Of a stretch of DNA of 20,475 nt, positions 12,634 through 20,475 are shown in pieces. Source of the DNA: a virus; the IMG/VR virus record IMGVR_UViG_3300033064_006802, positions 1 through 20,475 of that record. One strand, 5' to 3'. Made by a program: the position numbers and the translations under genes. The notes beneath the pieces were generated by a model. It ran no database searches. It saw nothing but the letters and a program-made list of their open reading frames with translations, and was not told the origin of the DNA. The first letter of the stretch is position 1, and every line of letters begins with the position of its first letter.

Positions 12634-15600
12634 ATGGCTGACACATTTGTAGAAGCGGGCGCCGCACAAATACAATTAATTGTATACATATCTATGGTTG
12701 AAGTTCCATCTTCAGCCACAGATGTGTCGCTGGTGTTGAACATTGCTCCATATGATGCTGTGTTGGTGCCCTTACAACAAGCCATTGTCACCGTCATTCA
12801 AAATAGAATTCATACGATTATTGCGGCGTATAGTGACCCCGATAGATTTCTTAAAACCTTATTAAATTTTGGTGATGATACTCACAAGATTATAACCAAT
12901 TGGCGATATGACCCCAGAGATTCATCCAAATTATTGGTGAAGATGTTGGAGCCAGTGGACTTCTCCTTTAATCAAGGGCAGAATGTCTTTGTCAGTCGTG
13001 AAGTGGCTAATACAATTATTGATACAATTAAGTTTGAATTATTACCAATCCCAGATACCACTCCGTATCTTCGTCCATTAAATGCAGATATCACCATTAT
13101 TAACCAGGTTAATAGTTTACGGGATAAGACATTACAATCGATTGGAATTGATACCCAGGGAGTCAGTGATAATTACGGCAATTATAGTTTTGCCAATGAA
13201 ATTTTGCGCAAGTGGTATACCGACGATTATCGGTCAATAGAATTAAATATAGACTTTACGGACTATACCAATTTCGTATCATACGGATCAGCAGAATTAC
13301 GATTGGCAGCATTTCGTCAAAAATTAACACGGATCTATGACCTTGAACAAAGTTCACGGTTCATTACAGCAATCGCAACATCCTCCGTATTTGGCGTTGC
13401 ACAAAATATCATTACCACGCCCATAACGATTACCGTACCCACGCAGTCATATGCAAGCCCCTTAGTTATTCTTCCACCAAGTGGTTCATTAACTACTTCC
13501 TCCCTGTCTTCATATATCGTATTCACCCCGAACCAACTTACATCGGCATCAGTATATATTCAAGAAGGATCAAAGAAAGCTGCCTTAGAAATTGAACAAG
13601 TTATTCGTAGCTTTGATGGGTACGAACGATATTTGTTCTATAATTCAGGAAGTGCATACAGTGCCAGTGCATACTGGGCAAACAATGGTACGGAATATCA
13701 TGCGGATGGCACATGGCCTAAGCGCCCGAACGGAACATTATATGCACCAGCGGATCAAACGGCAATCACGTGGTACAGTGCACAAAGTGCTATTGGTAAT
13801 CGGTACGACGAATCTAATCACAACCTGTTGTCAAATGCAATCCCGGCATATCTGCAAGCAGATCCAGACTCCGCAGAATTTATCAAATTTACCAAGTTGA
13901 TTGGGTATTTCTTTGATAATATAAAGTTGTATATTGAAAATATGAATACTATATATGACCGAAATACTATTGCCACGCAAGGTATGTCGCAAGATTTGGT
14001 GTGGTACATTGCTCAGTCATTTGGAGTAAAATTAACAGACCCCAATGCAGCAACGGTACTATACGATTATATTGCGAATGGGTCACTAACGAAACGCAGA
14101 GAACTTACATCTGAATTCTTCAAGAGATATCTGCACAATGCATTATATCTTAACCGACTTAAGGGTAGCCGTGAATCGCTTCGGGCGTTATTAAACATTT
14201 ATGGACTGAACGAACAAATTGTTAGTATTCGTGAAAGCGACACAGCAACCACGGGCAGCTTTGAAATCTTTGATGAAAATACCTATGCATTAAGATTTAA
14301 TTCGGGTTCATATTTATCCCTGCCTATGTCGGCCTCTGTGAGCGCGTCACAGCGACTAATGTATACGGCACAGGTGAGATTTAGTCTACCGACAACAGTA
14401 CAAACAACCACCGTGGCGACTGGTGATAACCGCTGGCATCTACGAGTAGTACCTCATCCGTCATCATCGTCCACATTAGGACGTATGGAAGTTACCAATA
14501 ATAGTGGAAACGTGTTGCTATCCAGTAGTTATGCGCAATTCTATAATGAAGAATATTATGATGCCATGCTACGATGGAACGCCAGTACAGTTAACCTTCA
14601 AGTGGCACAGGCCGATGGAGAAGAAATACTATTCTCATCCAGCATGTACACCACCGCGTCATATCTCATAACTGCATTACCATTAACGCAATATATGAAT
14701 GTGGGTGGTTCTGGTTCGTTAAGTCTTGGAAATTTCCAAGGCTCGGTGGACGAAATTCGTTTGTGGGGAGAAGAACTGTCGGATGCTACATACAAGAAAC
14801 AAGTATTAAATCCAGGCAGTTATGCGGGTAATACGTACGACTCTGCAGCAGAAAGATTGTATATCAAATTATCATTCCATAAGCCCACAAATCTTAATAT
14901 ATCTTCATCACTAAATGATTCGCCGTATAAACATAAGGATGGTGCATCAGACATTACAAAACCATTACTAGACAATCTTACGGCTATACTCCCACATGGC
15001 TTTACGTCGGTTACTGCGTTTCCATATCAAGCAGAGCGTATTCTTCGTCGTGTCTATCAATATACGACCAATGGCGGTGCAGCGTCCTACGGCAGCAATA
15101 AGATCATTATCGCCCCACCTGCTGTTTTTACAGAAGTTACACCGTTGAACGAACCGATACTCCATCGTGATAAGAGTATTGTATCTATTGCCGCACGTAC
15201 CCTGCAGCCACAATCCAAGCGATTTGTTGGATTCTTTGTATCGCCAACCGATGCGGTGAATAATGTTATTATTCGTGCACTGGGCAACATTGATATCAAT
15301 AATTTGATAGGATATCCGGGGCATCGCTTCAAAAAGTCATATACGGCGTTGGAAGCCTATAAAAATTATTATAATAAATATTATGGAGTAGCGGTCAATG
15401 TTCCAGAATTTGTGAAGTTCTTTGACCAATTGGCTCCAACATTGTTTGACCAAGCACGACATTTGATACCAGCAAAAGCTACATTATCAACTGGTGTGGT
15501 CATAGAGCCAAACATATTGGAACGTGCTAAGGCACTATTTGATCGACCGATACAATTGAGTGGCGCTAATACACGAATCACGACCGCCACCAATTCAAAC

Positions 15601-17091
15601 TTCGTTCTATCTACAGAAACTACACTGTCGATCAGAAGCGATTATATATCATCAAGCGCGTTATATAACAGCTATGAAACAGCGGTCACTATAACCTCTG
15701 GCAGCGTACAGCCATCGGGTGTCATTAATATTAATTATGATGCGGTGTTTTCGGCGGTTAGTGCCAGTGTTATTGGATTGTTGAATGATTACGACACCAC
15801 AATTATTGCACAGTCACAATCAGTCTTGTCAGAACAATTGACCTATACGGCACCCGCTATTACCAGTAGCGCCTTAATGCCGTACGCCTCATATGTCACA
15901 TATGAAGCAACTACGAACATAATTACCGATGACAGTATATCTGCACAAAATAATACGTACGCAAGCACGATACCAAGCAGTATGATATCTGGCAGCGATG
16001 CATTGAATATACATTATGCGAGCAGTTCTATTATTACAGAAATCAGGCCACGCGCGGATTTTGATGATTATGGGGTAATCAATTATTTTAACCAAGCAGC
16101 AGGTATTTATACGTTTGAACGAGTACAAAAGACCATGCTTGGTATAAATCAATACAATTTCTTGACAGGATCTGCTGCAACCTGGTCGTTTGGTACTATT
16201 TATAATAGAAATGATGTGGTGGCGCAACACAACTCCACTGGATCCGCGACAAACGGGGACGGAAAATACTACAGATTTGTGGCACAGAACGCGCCAATAA
16301 AGTCCTATAATAATCCATCAGTCGATCAAAACAAATGGGTGCCTATTTATTACCATGGGACTGCTATTGAAAAGCCATACCGTGTGGTGTTTGATGTTAA
16401 TAAAAATGTCAATAATGCAGCAGGATTGGAAACACTGCCACTAACTATAGTAGACATAGCCAGACCAATTAGCCAACCAGGTAGAGTTACCAAACGGTTG
16501 GGAATCGCTACGATTATCAGCGGATCATCGGTATCTGGTCGGGTTAATTTAGATAAGATTTCTAGTTTATTTGGAGTACAATCTTCTCACGATAATCTCC
16601 GTATTAGATTGTATGATAATGAAACTCGTCAGTCTGCTGATGCGACTCGCTCGATTGGAGTAGAACCTATTGGTAGCCACGGGGTATTATTTGACTTTGT
16701 AATTGGATCTGGGAGTTCGGGGATTTTCTCATTATACCCACCGGTGACGATTCTTAATAATGATGGGGTGGTAAAGGCGGCTATATATTATACGGTAGAT
16801 AGTTTATCTGCCACAAATACAACGGCTATCGTGTTGAACTTTAATTATTTTGCAATAGAGGCACAACCAATTATTCCAGTAGGTTATCTCCCACGGCACT
16901 ATAAGTTCTACCGAGATAATCTATTATCAACAAAACGGCGTAATTATTTGGGATGTCTACAGACTCAAGATACCACCACGGACGGCAAACCACCAGTAGA
17001 AGTTACTTTAACGGCAGGTACCGTTATTACCGTGTCACCAAATATCTTGACTTCCGGCGAAAATTTGGGTGGAACTAACCTAAATGTGTAA
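12634..17091 (+). CDS. Giant baseplate/tail protein with LamG-like lectin domain (gp7-like by position)
   Basis: A 1485-residue protein, the largest here. The N-terminal 500 residues are mixed alpha/beta. About 488-525 carries RRELTSEFFKRYLHNALYLN (interrupted), then RLKGSRESLRALLNIYGL, a pattern shared with tail proteins that clamp onto the wedge. About 550-735 is a LamG/concanavalin-like jelly roll, ending GNFQGSVDEIRLWGEELSD. About 926-972 has the FVKFFDQLAPTLFDQARHLI segment, then GVVIEPNILERAK, frequent in marine T4-like structural proteins. About 1184-1242 has spaced aromatics (WSFGTIYNRNDVV, KYYRFVA, NKWVPIYY) resembling a small chitin-type carbohydrate-binding module. In T4 the large wedge protein gp7 (1032 residues) follows gp6 in gene order; equivalence here is inference. 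Likely a peripheral baseplate scaffold that also touches surface glycans. Confidence 0.75.
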   Translation: MADTFVEAGAAQIQLIVYISMVEVPSSATDVSLVLNIAPYDAVLVPLQQAIVTVIQNRIHTIIAAYSDPDRFLKTLLNFGDDTHKIITNWRYDPRDSSKLLVKMLEPVDFSFNQGQNVFVSREVANTIIDTIKFELLPIPDTTPYLRPLNADITIINQVNSLRDKTLQSIGIDTQGVSDNYGNYSFANEILRKWYTDDYRSIELNIDFTDYTNFVSYGSAELRLAAFRQKLTRIYDLEQSSRFITAIATSSVFGVAQNIITTPITITVPTQSYASPLVILPPSGSLTTSSLSSYIVFTPNQLTSASVYIQEGSKKAALEIEQVIRSFDGYERYLFYNSGSAYSASAYWANNGTEYHADGTWPKRPNGTLYAPADQTAITWYSAQSAIGNRYDESNHNLLSNAIPAYLQADPDSAEFIKFTKLIGYFFDNIKLYIENMNTIYDRNTIATQGMSQDLVWYIAQSFGVKLTDPNAATVLYDYIANGSLTKRRELTSEFFKRYLHNALYLNRLKGSRESLRALLNIYGLNEQIVSIRESDTATTGSFEIFDENTYALRFNSGSYLSLPMSASVSASQRLMYTAQVRFSLPTTVQTTTVATGDNRWHLRVVPHPSSSSTLGRMEVTNNSGNVLLSSSYAQFYNEEYYDAMLRWNASTVNLQVAQADGEEILFSSSMYTTASYLITALPLTQYMNVGGSGSLSLGNFQGSVDEIRLWGEELSDATYKKQVLNPGSYAGNTYDSAAERLYIKLSFHKPTNLNISSSLNDSPYKHKDGASDITKPLLDNLTAILPHGFTSVTAFPYQAERILRRVYQYTTNGGAASYGSNKIIIAPPAVFTEVTPLNEPILHRDKSIVSIAARTLQPQSKRFVGFFVSPTDAVNNVIIRALGNIDINNLIGYPGHRFKKSYTALEAYKNYYNKYYGVAVNVPEFVKFFDQLAPTLFDQARHLIPAKATLSTGVVIEPNILERAKALFDRPIQLSGANTRITTATNSNFVLSTETTLSIRSDYISSSALYNSYETAVTITSGSVQPSGVININYDAVFSAVSASVIGLLNDYDTTIIAQSQSVLSEQLTYTAPAITSSALMPYASYVTYEATTNIITDDSISAQNNTYASTIPSSMISGSDALNIHYASSSIITEIRPRADFDDYGVINYFNQAAGIYTFERVQKTMLGINQYNFLTGSAATWSFGTIYNRNDVVAQHNSTGSATNGDGKYYRFVAQNAPIKSYNNPSVDQNKWVPIYYHGTAIEKPYRVVFDVNKNVNNAAGLETLPLTIVDIARPISQPGRVTKRLGIATIISGSSVSGRVNLDKISSLFGVQSSHDNLRIRLYDNETRQSADATRSIGVEPIGSHGVLFDFVIGSGSSGIFSLYPPVTILNNDGVVKAAIYYTVDSLSATNTTAIVLNFNYFAIEAQPIIPVGYLPRHYKFYRDNLLSTKRRNYLGCLQTQDTTTDGKPPVEVTLTAGTVITVSPNILTSGENLGGTNLNV

Positions 17092-17150
17092 TAAAAAGAA
17101 TTTACAACATATTTATATTTGACAACTTAAGTACAAAAGGGGTACTAACT
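17092..17150 (+). promoter_or_regulatory. Leader with TATTTATA octamer and hairpin presenting the ribosome binding site
   Basis: TATTTATA at 17110-17117 is the same octamer as in the leader at 1420-1427. AGTAC (17130-17134) pairs with GTACT (17142-17146), placing AAAAGGG in the seven-base loop, so the ribosome binding site is exposed in a hairpin loop eight bases before the ATG at 17151. A late promoter for the final structural genes is plausible. No terminator-like stem with a T-run follows the giant gene. Confidence 0.4.
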
Positions 17151-17780
17151 ATGGGATATCTTAATAATGCAACGGTCACCGTTGACGCGATTTTGACCAA
17201 GAAAGGTAGAGAACTACTTTCGAAGGGGCAAAGCCAATTTAACATCACACAATATGCGGTCGCAGATGACGAAGTAGATTATACTTTGTATAATACGGGG
17301 CACCCGCTAGGCACGAACTATTATGGTTCGGCTATTGAAAATATGCCAGTATTAGAAGCGTCACCAGACGAAACACAGGTTATGCGATATAAGTTAGTAT
17401 CGCTTGATCGTGGAACAAAGGAAATTCCAACGATTTCATTTGGGTATGATGCGATTAATCTTAACTACAACGATTCTGTCAATATTACGCCAAGTACCAC
17501 CAACGGACTACAAGCTGGGGGATATACGGCGATTCTATATGATGGAACGATTGCTACTGTAGCAACCGGTACTCCGTTGTCCAGTGGTACCACGACACCA
17601 TTCTTTAGTGCAACATCGGCTATATCAGCAAATGCCGTGGTGCTTCAAGGGCTTTCATTTAGCCTTGCAGCCAAGACACTTACTGTAACTCGCACCACAC
17701 AACTTACCGTAGTCAACAATCTCACAGGCGCAACTAAGACTGTAACTGTTACAGTCAATGCCAAGCCTACAACGGCTTAA
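17151..17780 (+). CDS. Conserved phage structural protein with C-terminal Ig-like domain
   Basis: Residues 1-100 carry a pattern recurrent in structural proteins of T4-like aquatic phages: MGYLNNATVTVDAILTKKGR (1-20), then ELLSKGQSQFNITQYAVADD (21-40), EVDYTLYNTGHPLG (41-54), YYGSAIENMPVLEA (56-69) and YKLVSLDRGTKEIP (80-93). Its exact place in the virion is unknown to me. Residues about 105-209 are Thr/Ser/Ala-rich with alternating strands ending LTGATKTVTVTVNA, an Ig-like add-on. An exposed AAAAGGGG binding site eight bases upstream and its own leader suggest high late expression. The gene 17795-18934 follows after 14 bases, probably on the same message. Confidence 0.75.
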   Translation: MGYLNNATVTVDAILTKKGRELLSKGQSQFNITQYAVADDEVDYTLYNTGHPLGTNYYGSAIENMPVLEASPDETQVMRYKLVSLDRGTKEIPTISFGYDAINLNYNDSVNITPSTTNGLQAGGYTAILYDGTIATVATGTPLSSGTTTPFFSATSAISANAVVLQGLSFSLAAKTLTVTRTTQLTVVNNLTGATKTVTVTVNAKPTTA

Positions 17781-17794
17781 TAGAGGTTTAATAT

Positions 17795-18934
17795 ATGCCA
17801 GTTAGAACATTCGTTCCCTTTAATGCTGCCGATGATATCGTAGTTGCAAATCAAACTACAGTAACGCTGGGGTTGTGGTCAGGTGACACGGGAAGCTTAA
17901 CAGCTTTCTATTCATCAAGTGATCAAATTAGTAGTAATAGCGGTAAGTATTATTTTGACATCTACAACAAAGATGTTACGGATGCTACCGCAGAAGTACA
18001 ATTTGCTGTTGCGTATGGACACGTAAATGGTGGTGGTAGTCCGACATTAAATCAAGATCCGAACACCACATTAGCTACCGAAGCAACGTATTTACAATAT
18101 AAAAACATTTTGCTTGGTGCAACCGACGATTTGTTTACATTTGGTACACATCAATCAAATCACGTTTATATTATCAATATTGAACGTGCAAGACTTCGTG
18201 AACAATTTGATCCGGGTAATTGGCAATTATCGTTGTCAGGTTCCAATGGATTATTTACCTTCATTGATGATAGTGGTCAGACCTTAAGTGCAAAGTCTGC
18301 AACTGCAAGGTCCGGTCGTATATTTAATGTAGTATCGGGGTCATTATCGGGCGTTAGCGGCAGTACAATTATGACGGGCAGTACTTCGCAGTCAGTAGAA
18401 GGCGGTACCTTTGGGCTTTGCTATCCAGATGTAGGTATTGTGATATTGAATCCAGACGCCATCGTACCAACCGTAGGATTCTATTCAGCATCAGGAACCT
18501 ATTCGGGCTGCGCCACGGCATCTGGGGAAAATTTCTACGCTAATACTGTCGCCGCCAACGTTGGACGCCCGTTTGCACCATTTACGGGATCGTTGACTGG
18601 CACCTTTGAAGAACAATATAATCATGCTGGATTGGTACGTTCAATTCGTGCTGCTGGTGAATTTGACGCCCGTTCCGCAGAAACTATTTCGTCAACACAT
18701 TACTTTGTACGCTTGAGAAATAAGGACTTTAATTATTCAAATAACCCAACCTTCTATAACAATACCAATGGGCAAATCTTGACAGATGAGTTCGTACAAG
18801 ATCCACACGTATATATTACCACGATTGGGTTGTATAACGATAATAGCGAATTATTGGCAGTAGCAAAGATTAGTAGTCCATTGGAAAAGACATTTGACAA
18901 GGAAGCATTACTCCGAGTCAGGCTCGACTTCTAA
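17795..18934 (+). CDS. Virion structural protein, first of a tandem paralogous pair
   Basis: A 379-residue beta-rich protein. The C-terminal half contains FYSASGTYSG, HYFVRLRNKDFNYSNNPTFY, then VYITTIGLYNDNSELLAVAK and a final SSPLEKTFDKEALLRVRLDF. This ending is a signature of structural proteins in many T4-like marine phages, with no assigned role known to me. The next gene has the corresponding pieces: VYITTIGLYND matches YVTTIGLYND, and the GIVILNP region matches GIAVVKA. The N-terminal part (about 100-160) resembles the partner more loosely (NHVYIINIERARLREQFDPG). A strong AGAGG lies eight bases before the start. A decoration, collar or tail-attached protein is possible; the sequence does not decide. 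Confidence 0.8.
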   Translation: MPVRTFVPFNAADDIVVANQTTVTLGLWSGDTGSLTAFYSSSDQISSNSGKYYFDIYNKDVTDATAEVQFAVAYGHVNGGGSPTLNQDPNTTLATEATYLQYKNILLGATDDLFTFGTHQSNHVYIINIERARLREQFDPGNWQLSLSGSNGLFTFIDDSGQTLSAKSATARSGRIFNVVSGSLSGVSGSTIMTGSTSQSVEGGTFGLCYPDVGIVILNPDAIVPTVGFYSASGTYSGCATASGENFYANTVAANVGRPFAPFTGSLTGTFEEQYNHAGLVRSIRAAGEFDARSAETISSTHYFVRLRNKDFNYSNNPTFYNNTNGQILTDEFVQDPHVYITTIGLYNDNSELLAVAKISSPLEKTFDKEALLRVRLDF

Positions 18935-18952
18935 TATTAATAGGGAGGTTTT

Positions 18953-19882
18953 ATGAGAGTTCTTAAACCTCTCCCTCGTGACGCATACACAAAAGAACCG
19001 TATGTAGCACATGCGTCACAAATATATGAAATTGTTTCGGGGTCAGCAACAAATCCAGACCAAGTAACAATTGATATTGCCAATCAGCCGCCAAGCGATT
19101 GGCCTGAATCGGGGGAAACGGGTTACTATAATAGTGAAACAGGCATTTATGCCTATCAACTATTTGCATTCTTGAAATCTAAGTTGTACTCTACGGCATC
19201 ATTAATACAGTATAGTACAGCCTCGGTTTCTTCTATAACGCAGTTTACTCCAACGGGTTCGTTGTATGTCTTTAATTTGGCAAACGAAGCAGTTGGCGAT
19301 GGCATCGTAGAAGGATCGTTTAGTATCAATGTAAATGGAACTACTAAAATAGTAGATGATACGTATGGAAGATTACATGTCAGTGGTAGTGCCGCAGTAA
19401 TCGGAAATATTTTTTATAAGCACGGTATAGCAGTAGTTAAAGCAAATGTTACCGCATCAAATCAGTCAGCATCACCAGATGGATTGCGAATTGTTAGCTA
19501 CATTCCATTGAGTGCATCGTTTACCTCGTCAACAACAATTTACGAACACAAAATCTTATGTAGATTGGAGCCAACGGAATTTACGAATACATTCTTCAAT
19601 CCAAGTATGAAGTTCTATACAGAAGTTACGGGGTCGTATGTTAGTGGGTCAACAACGGTTACATATGCAAACTATAACTTAACTGTAAACCCATCAGCGT
19701 CGGCTACTGCATCATCTGGTGAATCGTTAATAAATCTGTTTGCATCAGGAACTATAGTACCGTATGTTACGACTATTGGATTATACAATGATTTACAATT
19801 GGTTGCGGTAGCAAAGTTAGCACACCCTATACCAAGAACAAAAAATGTTCCACAAACTTTCATTGTAAAGTTTGATACATAA
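18953..19882 (+). CDS. Virion structural protein, second of a tandem paralogous pair
   Basis: A 309-residue protein that shares the layout of its upstream neighbour. SLYVFNLANEAVGDGIVEGS aligns with its VYIINIERARLREQFDPGNW. GNIFYKHGIAVVKA aligns with GTFGLCYPDVGIVILNP, EFTNTFFNPSMKFY with DFNYSNNPTFYNN, and VPYVTTIGLYNDLQLVAVAK with HVYITTIGLYNDNSELLAVAK. The ending is TFIVKFDT. It lacks about 70 residues found in the first copy, mainly in the middle. GGGAGG stands four bases before the start. The N-terminal 60 residues are not obviously shared, which suggests different partners or attachment sites. Confidence 0.8.
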   Translation: MRVLKPLPRDAYTKEPYVAHASQIYEIVSGSATNPDQVTIDIANQPPSDWPESGETGYYNSETGIYAYQLFAFLKSKLYSTASLIQYSTASVSSITQFTPTGSLYVFNLANEAVGDGIVEGSFSINVNGTTKIVDDTYGRLHVSGSAAVIGNIFYKHGIAVVKANVTASNQSASPDGLRIVSYIPLSASFTSSTTIYEHKILCRLEPTEFTNTFFNPSMKFYTEVTGSYVSGSTTVTYANYNLTVNPSASATASSGESLINLFASGTIVPYVTTIGLYNDLQLVAVAKLAHPIPRTKNVPQTFIVKFDT

Positions 19883-19895
19883 GTGGAGAATTTAG

Positions 19896-20336
19896 ATGTC
19901 AAAATTATTAGATTTATTTAACAGTTCAGATTACGCACGATTGAGTAGTATGCCAGCCAATAACGGCACACCCAGAACCTTTAGTGTTCGTAAACAATCT
20001 AACACAGATTCGGTAATTCAGCAAGAGAATGCGGTCAACTTCATTGATGCGGACCAGAAAATTCAAACGGAATTTACCGTGGACGAAGCAAAGAACGCCC
20101 TGTCAGCTACGGGTATTGCAAAGGACATGGGCACGGATAATACAAAGTTTACCGCTGCTGCACTCGCCACGTATGATACACGTAGTAAGGATCCAAAATT
20201 AATTTATATTAATAACAATACCAGTAAGTTAATACAACGGTATGTTGCACCGTCAACCGCTGCAACTGCCGGTAAGCAATATTCGGCAATGAATCACAAA
20301 GCCCCTGGAGTAGTATTAGGATATACACCAGCGTAA
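19896..20336 (+). CDS. Small structural-operon protein, function unknown
   Basis: Unrecognised 146-residue polar protein. It begins MSKLLDLFNSSDYARLSSMP (1-20), has a central helix-rich part (DEAKNALSATGIAKDMGTDN, residues 63-82) and ends with a Pro/Gly-rich APGVVLGYTPA. No membrane segment or catalytic motif is visible. A GGAG binding site lies six bases before the ATG. Its place after the paralogous pair and its Asn/Ser/Thr-rich composition suit a minor virion component or an assembly factor. Confidence 0.7.
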   Translation: MSKLLDLFNSSDYARLSSMPANNGTPRTFSVRKQSNTDSVIQQENAVNFIDADQKIQTEFTVDEAKNALSATGIAKDMGTDNTKFTAAALATYDTRSKDPKLIYINNNTSKLIQRYVAPSTAATAGKQYSAMNHKAPGVVLGYTPA

Positions 20337-20358
20337 TACCAAAACTTAAAGAGGTTAC

Positions 20359-20475
20359 ATGAAGACTCGAAGCGCAAAAAACAAAGGGAAACGACTGCAG
20401 AACGCAATTCGTGACCGTATACTAGAACACTTTCCACAGCTAGAACCCGATGATGTTGTTTCGACACTCATGGGA
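20359..20475 (+). CDS. Probable nuclease-like phage protein, 3'-truncated by the window edge
   Basis: Only 39 residues are visible: MKTRSAKNKGKRLQNAIRDR (1-20), then ILEHFPQLEPDDVVSTLMG. A basic, Arg/Lys-rich start followed by a helix, an acidic D-D-V and M-G at this spacing recalls a family of small phage proteins thought to have a restriction-endonuclease-like (PDDEXK-type) fold. In those the acidic and lysine active-site residues come later, outside this window. The start is well supported by AAAGAGG at 20348-20354, four bases before the ATG. It lies 22 bases after the structural gene, at the apparent boundary of the tail module. Confidence 0.5.
   Translation, partial: MKTRSAKNKGKRLQNAIRDRILEHFPQLEPDDVVSTLMG

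Overview
The window is a gene-dense stretch of a tailed-phage (or uncultivated viral contig) genome. All twenty genes I can support lie on the + strand, with stop/start overlaps or short gaps throughout. A T4-type late sigma factor (gp55-like), a gp5-like baseplate hub/spike protein, gp25 and a gp6/J-like wedge protein occur together. This points to a contractile-tailed phage of the T4 superfamily, of the kind common in marine and freshwater samples, carrying its late baseplate/tail-fibre region. The host cannot be read from the sequence. No tRNA, integrase, transposon or CRISPR array is visible, and no non-coding gap exceeds about 110 bases.

Layout. 1-1411: the end of a lysozyme/transglycosylase-like domain, a small one-helix membrane protein and the gp55-like sigma factor. 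1450-4865: a small conserved-looking helical protein, the gp5-like OB-fold/beta-prism spike (without an internal lysozyme), and a 545-residue coiled-coil protein that could be a hub or tape-measure-like component. 4974-8760: a small helical protein, gp25, gp6 and a DNRLRE-like plus Ig-like virion protein. 8761-12624: accessory structural proteins. These include one with a membrane-active-looking C-terminus, one with a His-Asp-Val-Pro repeat plus duplicated BIG2 Ig domains, and a 74-residue beta/glycine-rich protein. 12634-17091: a 1485-residue baseplate/tail protein with a LamG-like lectin domain. 17151-20336: four late structural genes, two of which are tandem paralogs. 20359 to the edge: the start of a probable nuclease-like protein.

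Working together: gp25 and gp6 form the wedge core and the gp5-like protein forms the central spike. The separate lysozyme-like gene may supply the wall-degrading activity that in T4 is built into gp5. The large proteins downstream of gp6 probably form the baseplate periphery and carry carbohydrate-binding and Ig-like modules for host-surface contact. The sigma factor would direct late transcription of this set. Three leaders (1409-1449, 4866-4973, 17092-17150) carry AT-rich octamers and small hairpins and are the best candidates for late promoters or translational control.

The most unusual features are the HxDVP repeat with the duplicated BIG2 domains, a possible Ig domain split across two genes (10860-12362 and 12400-12624), the cationic/hydrophobic C-terminus of the protein at 8761-9966, and the leader at 1409-1449, whose ribosome-binding site can pair with the stop-codon region of the upstream gene.
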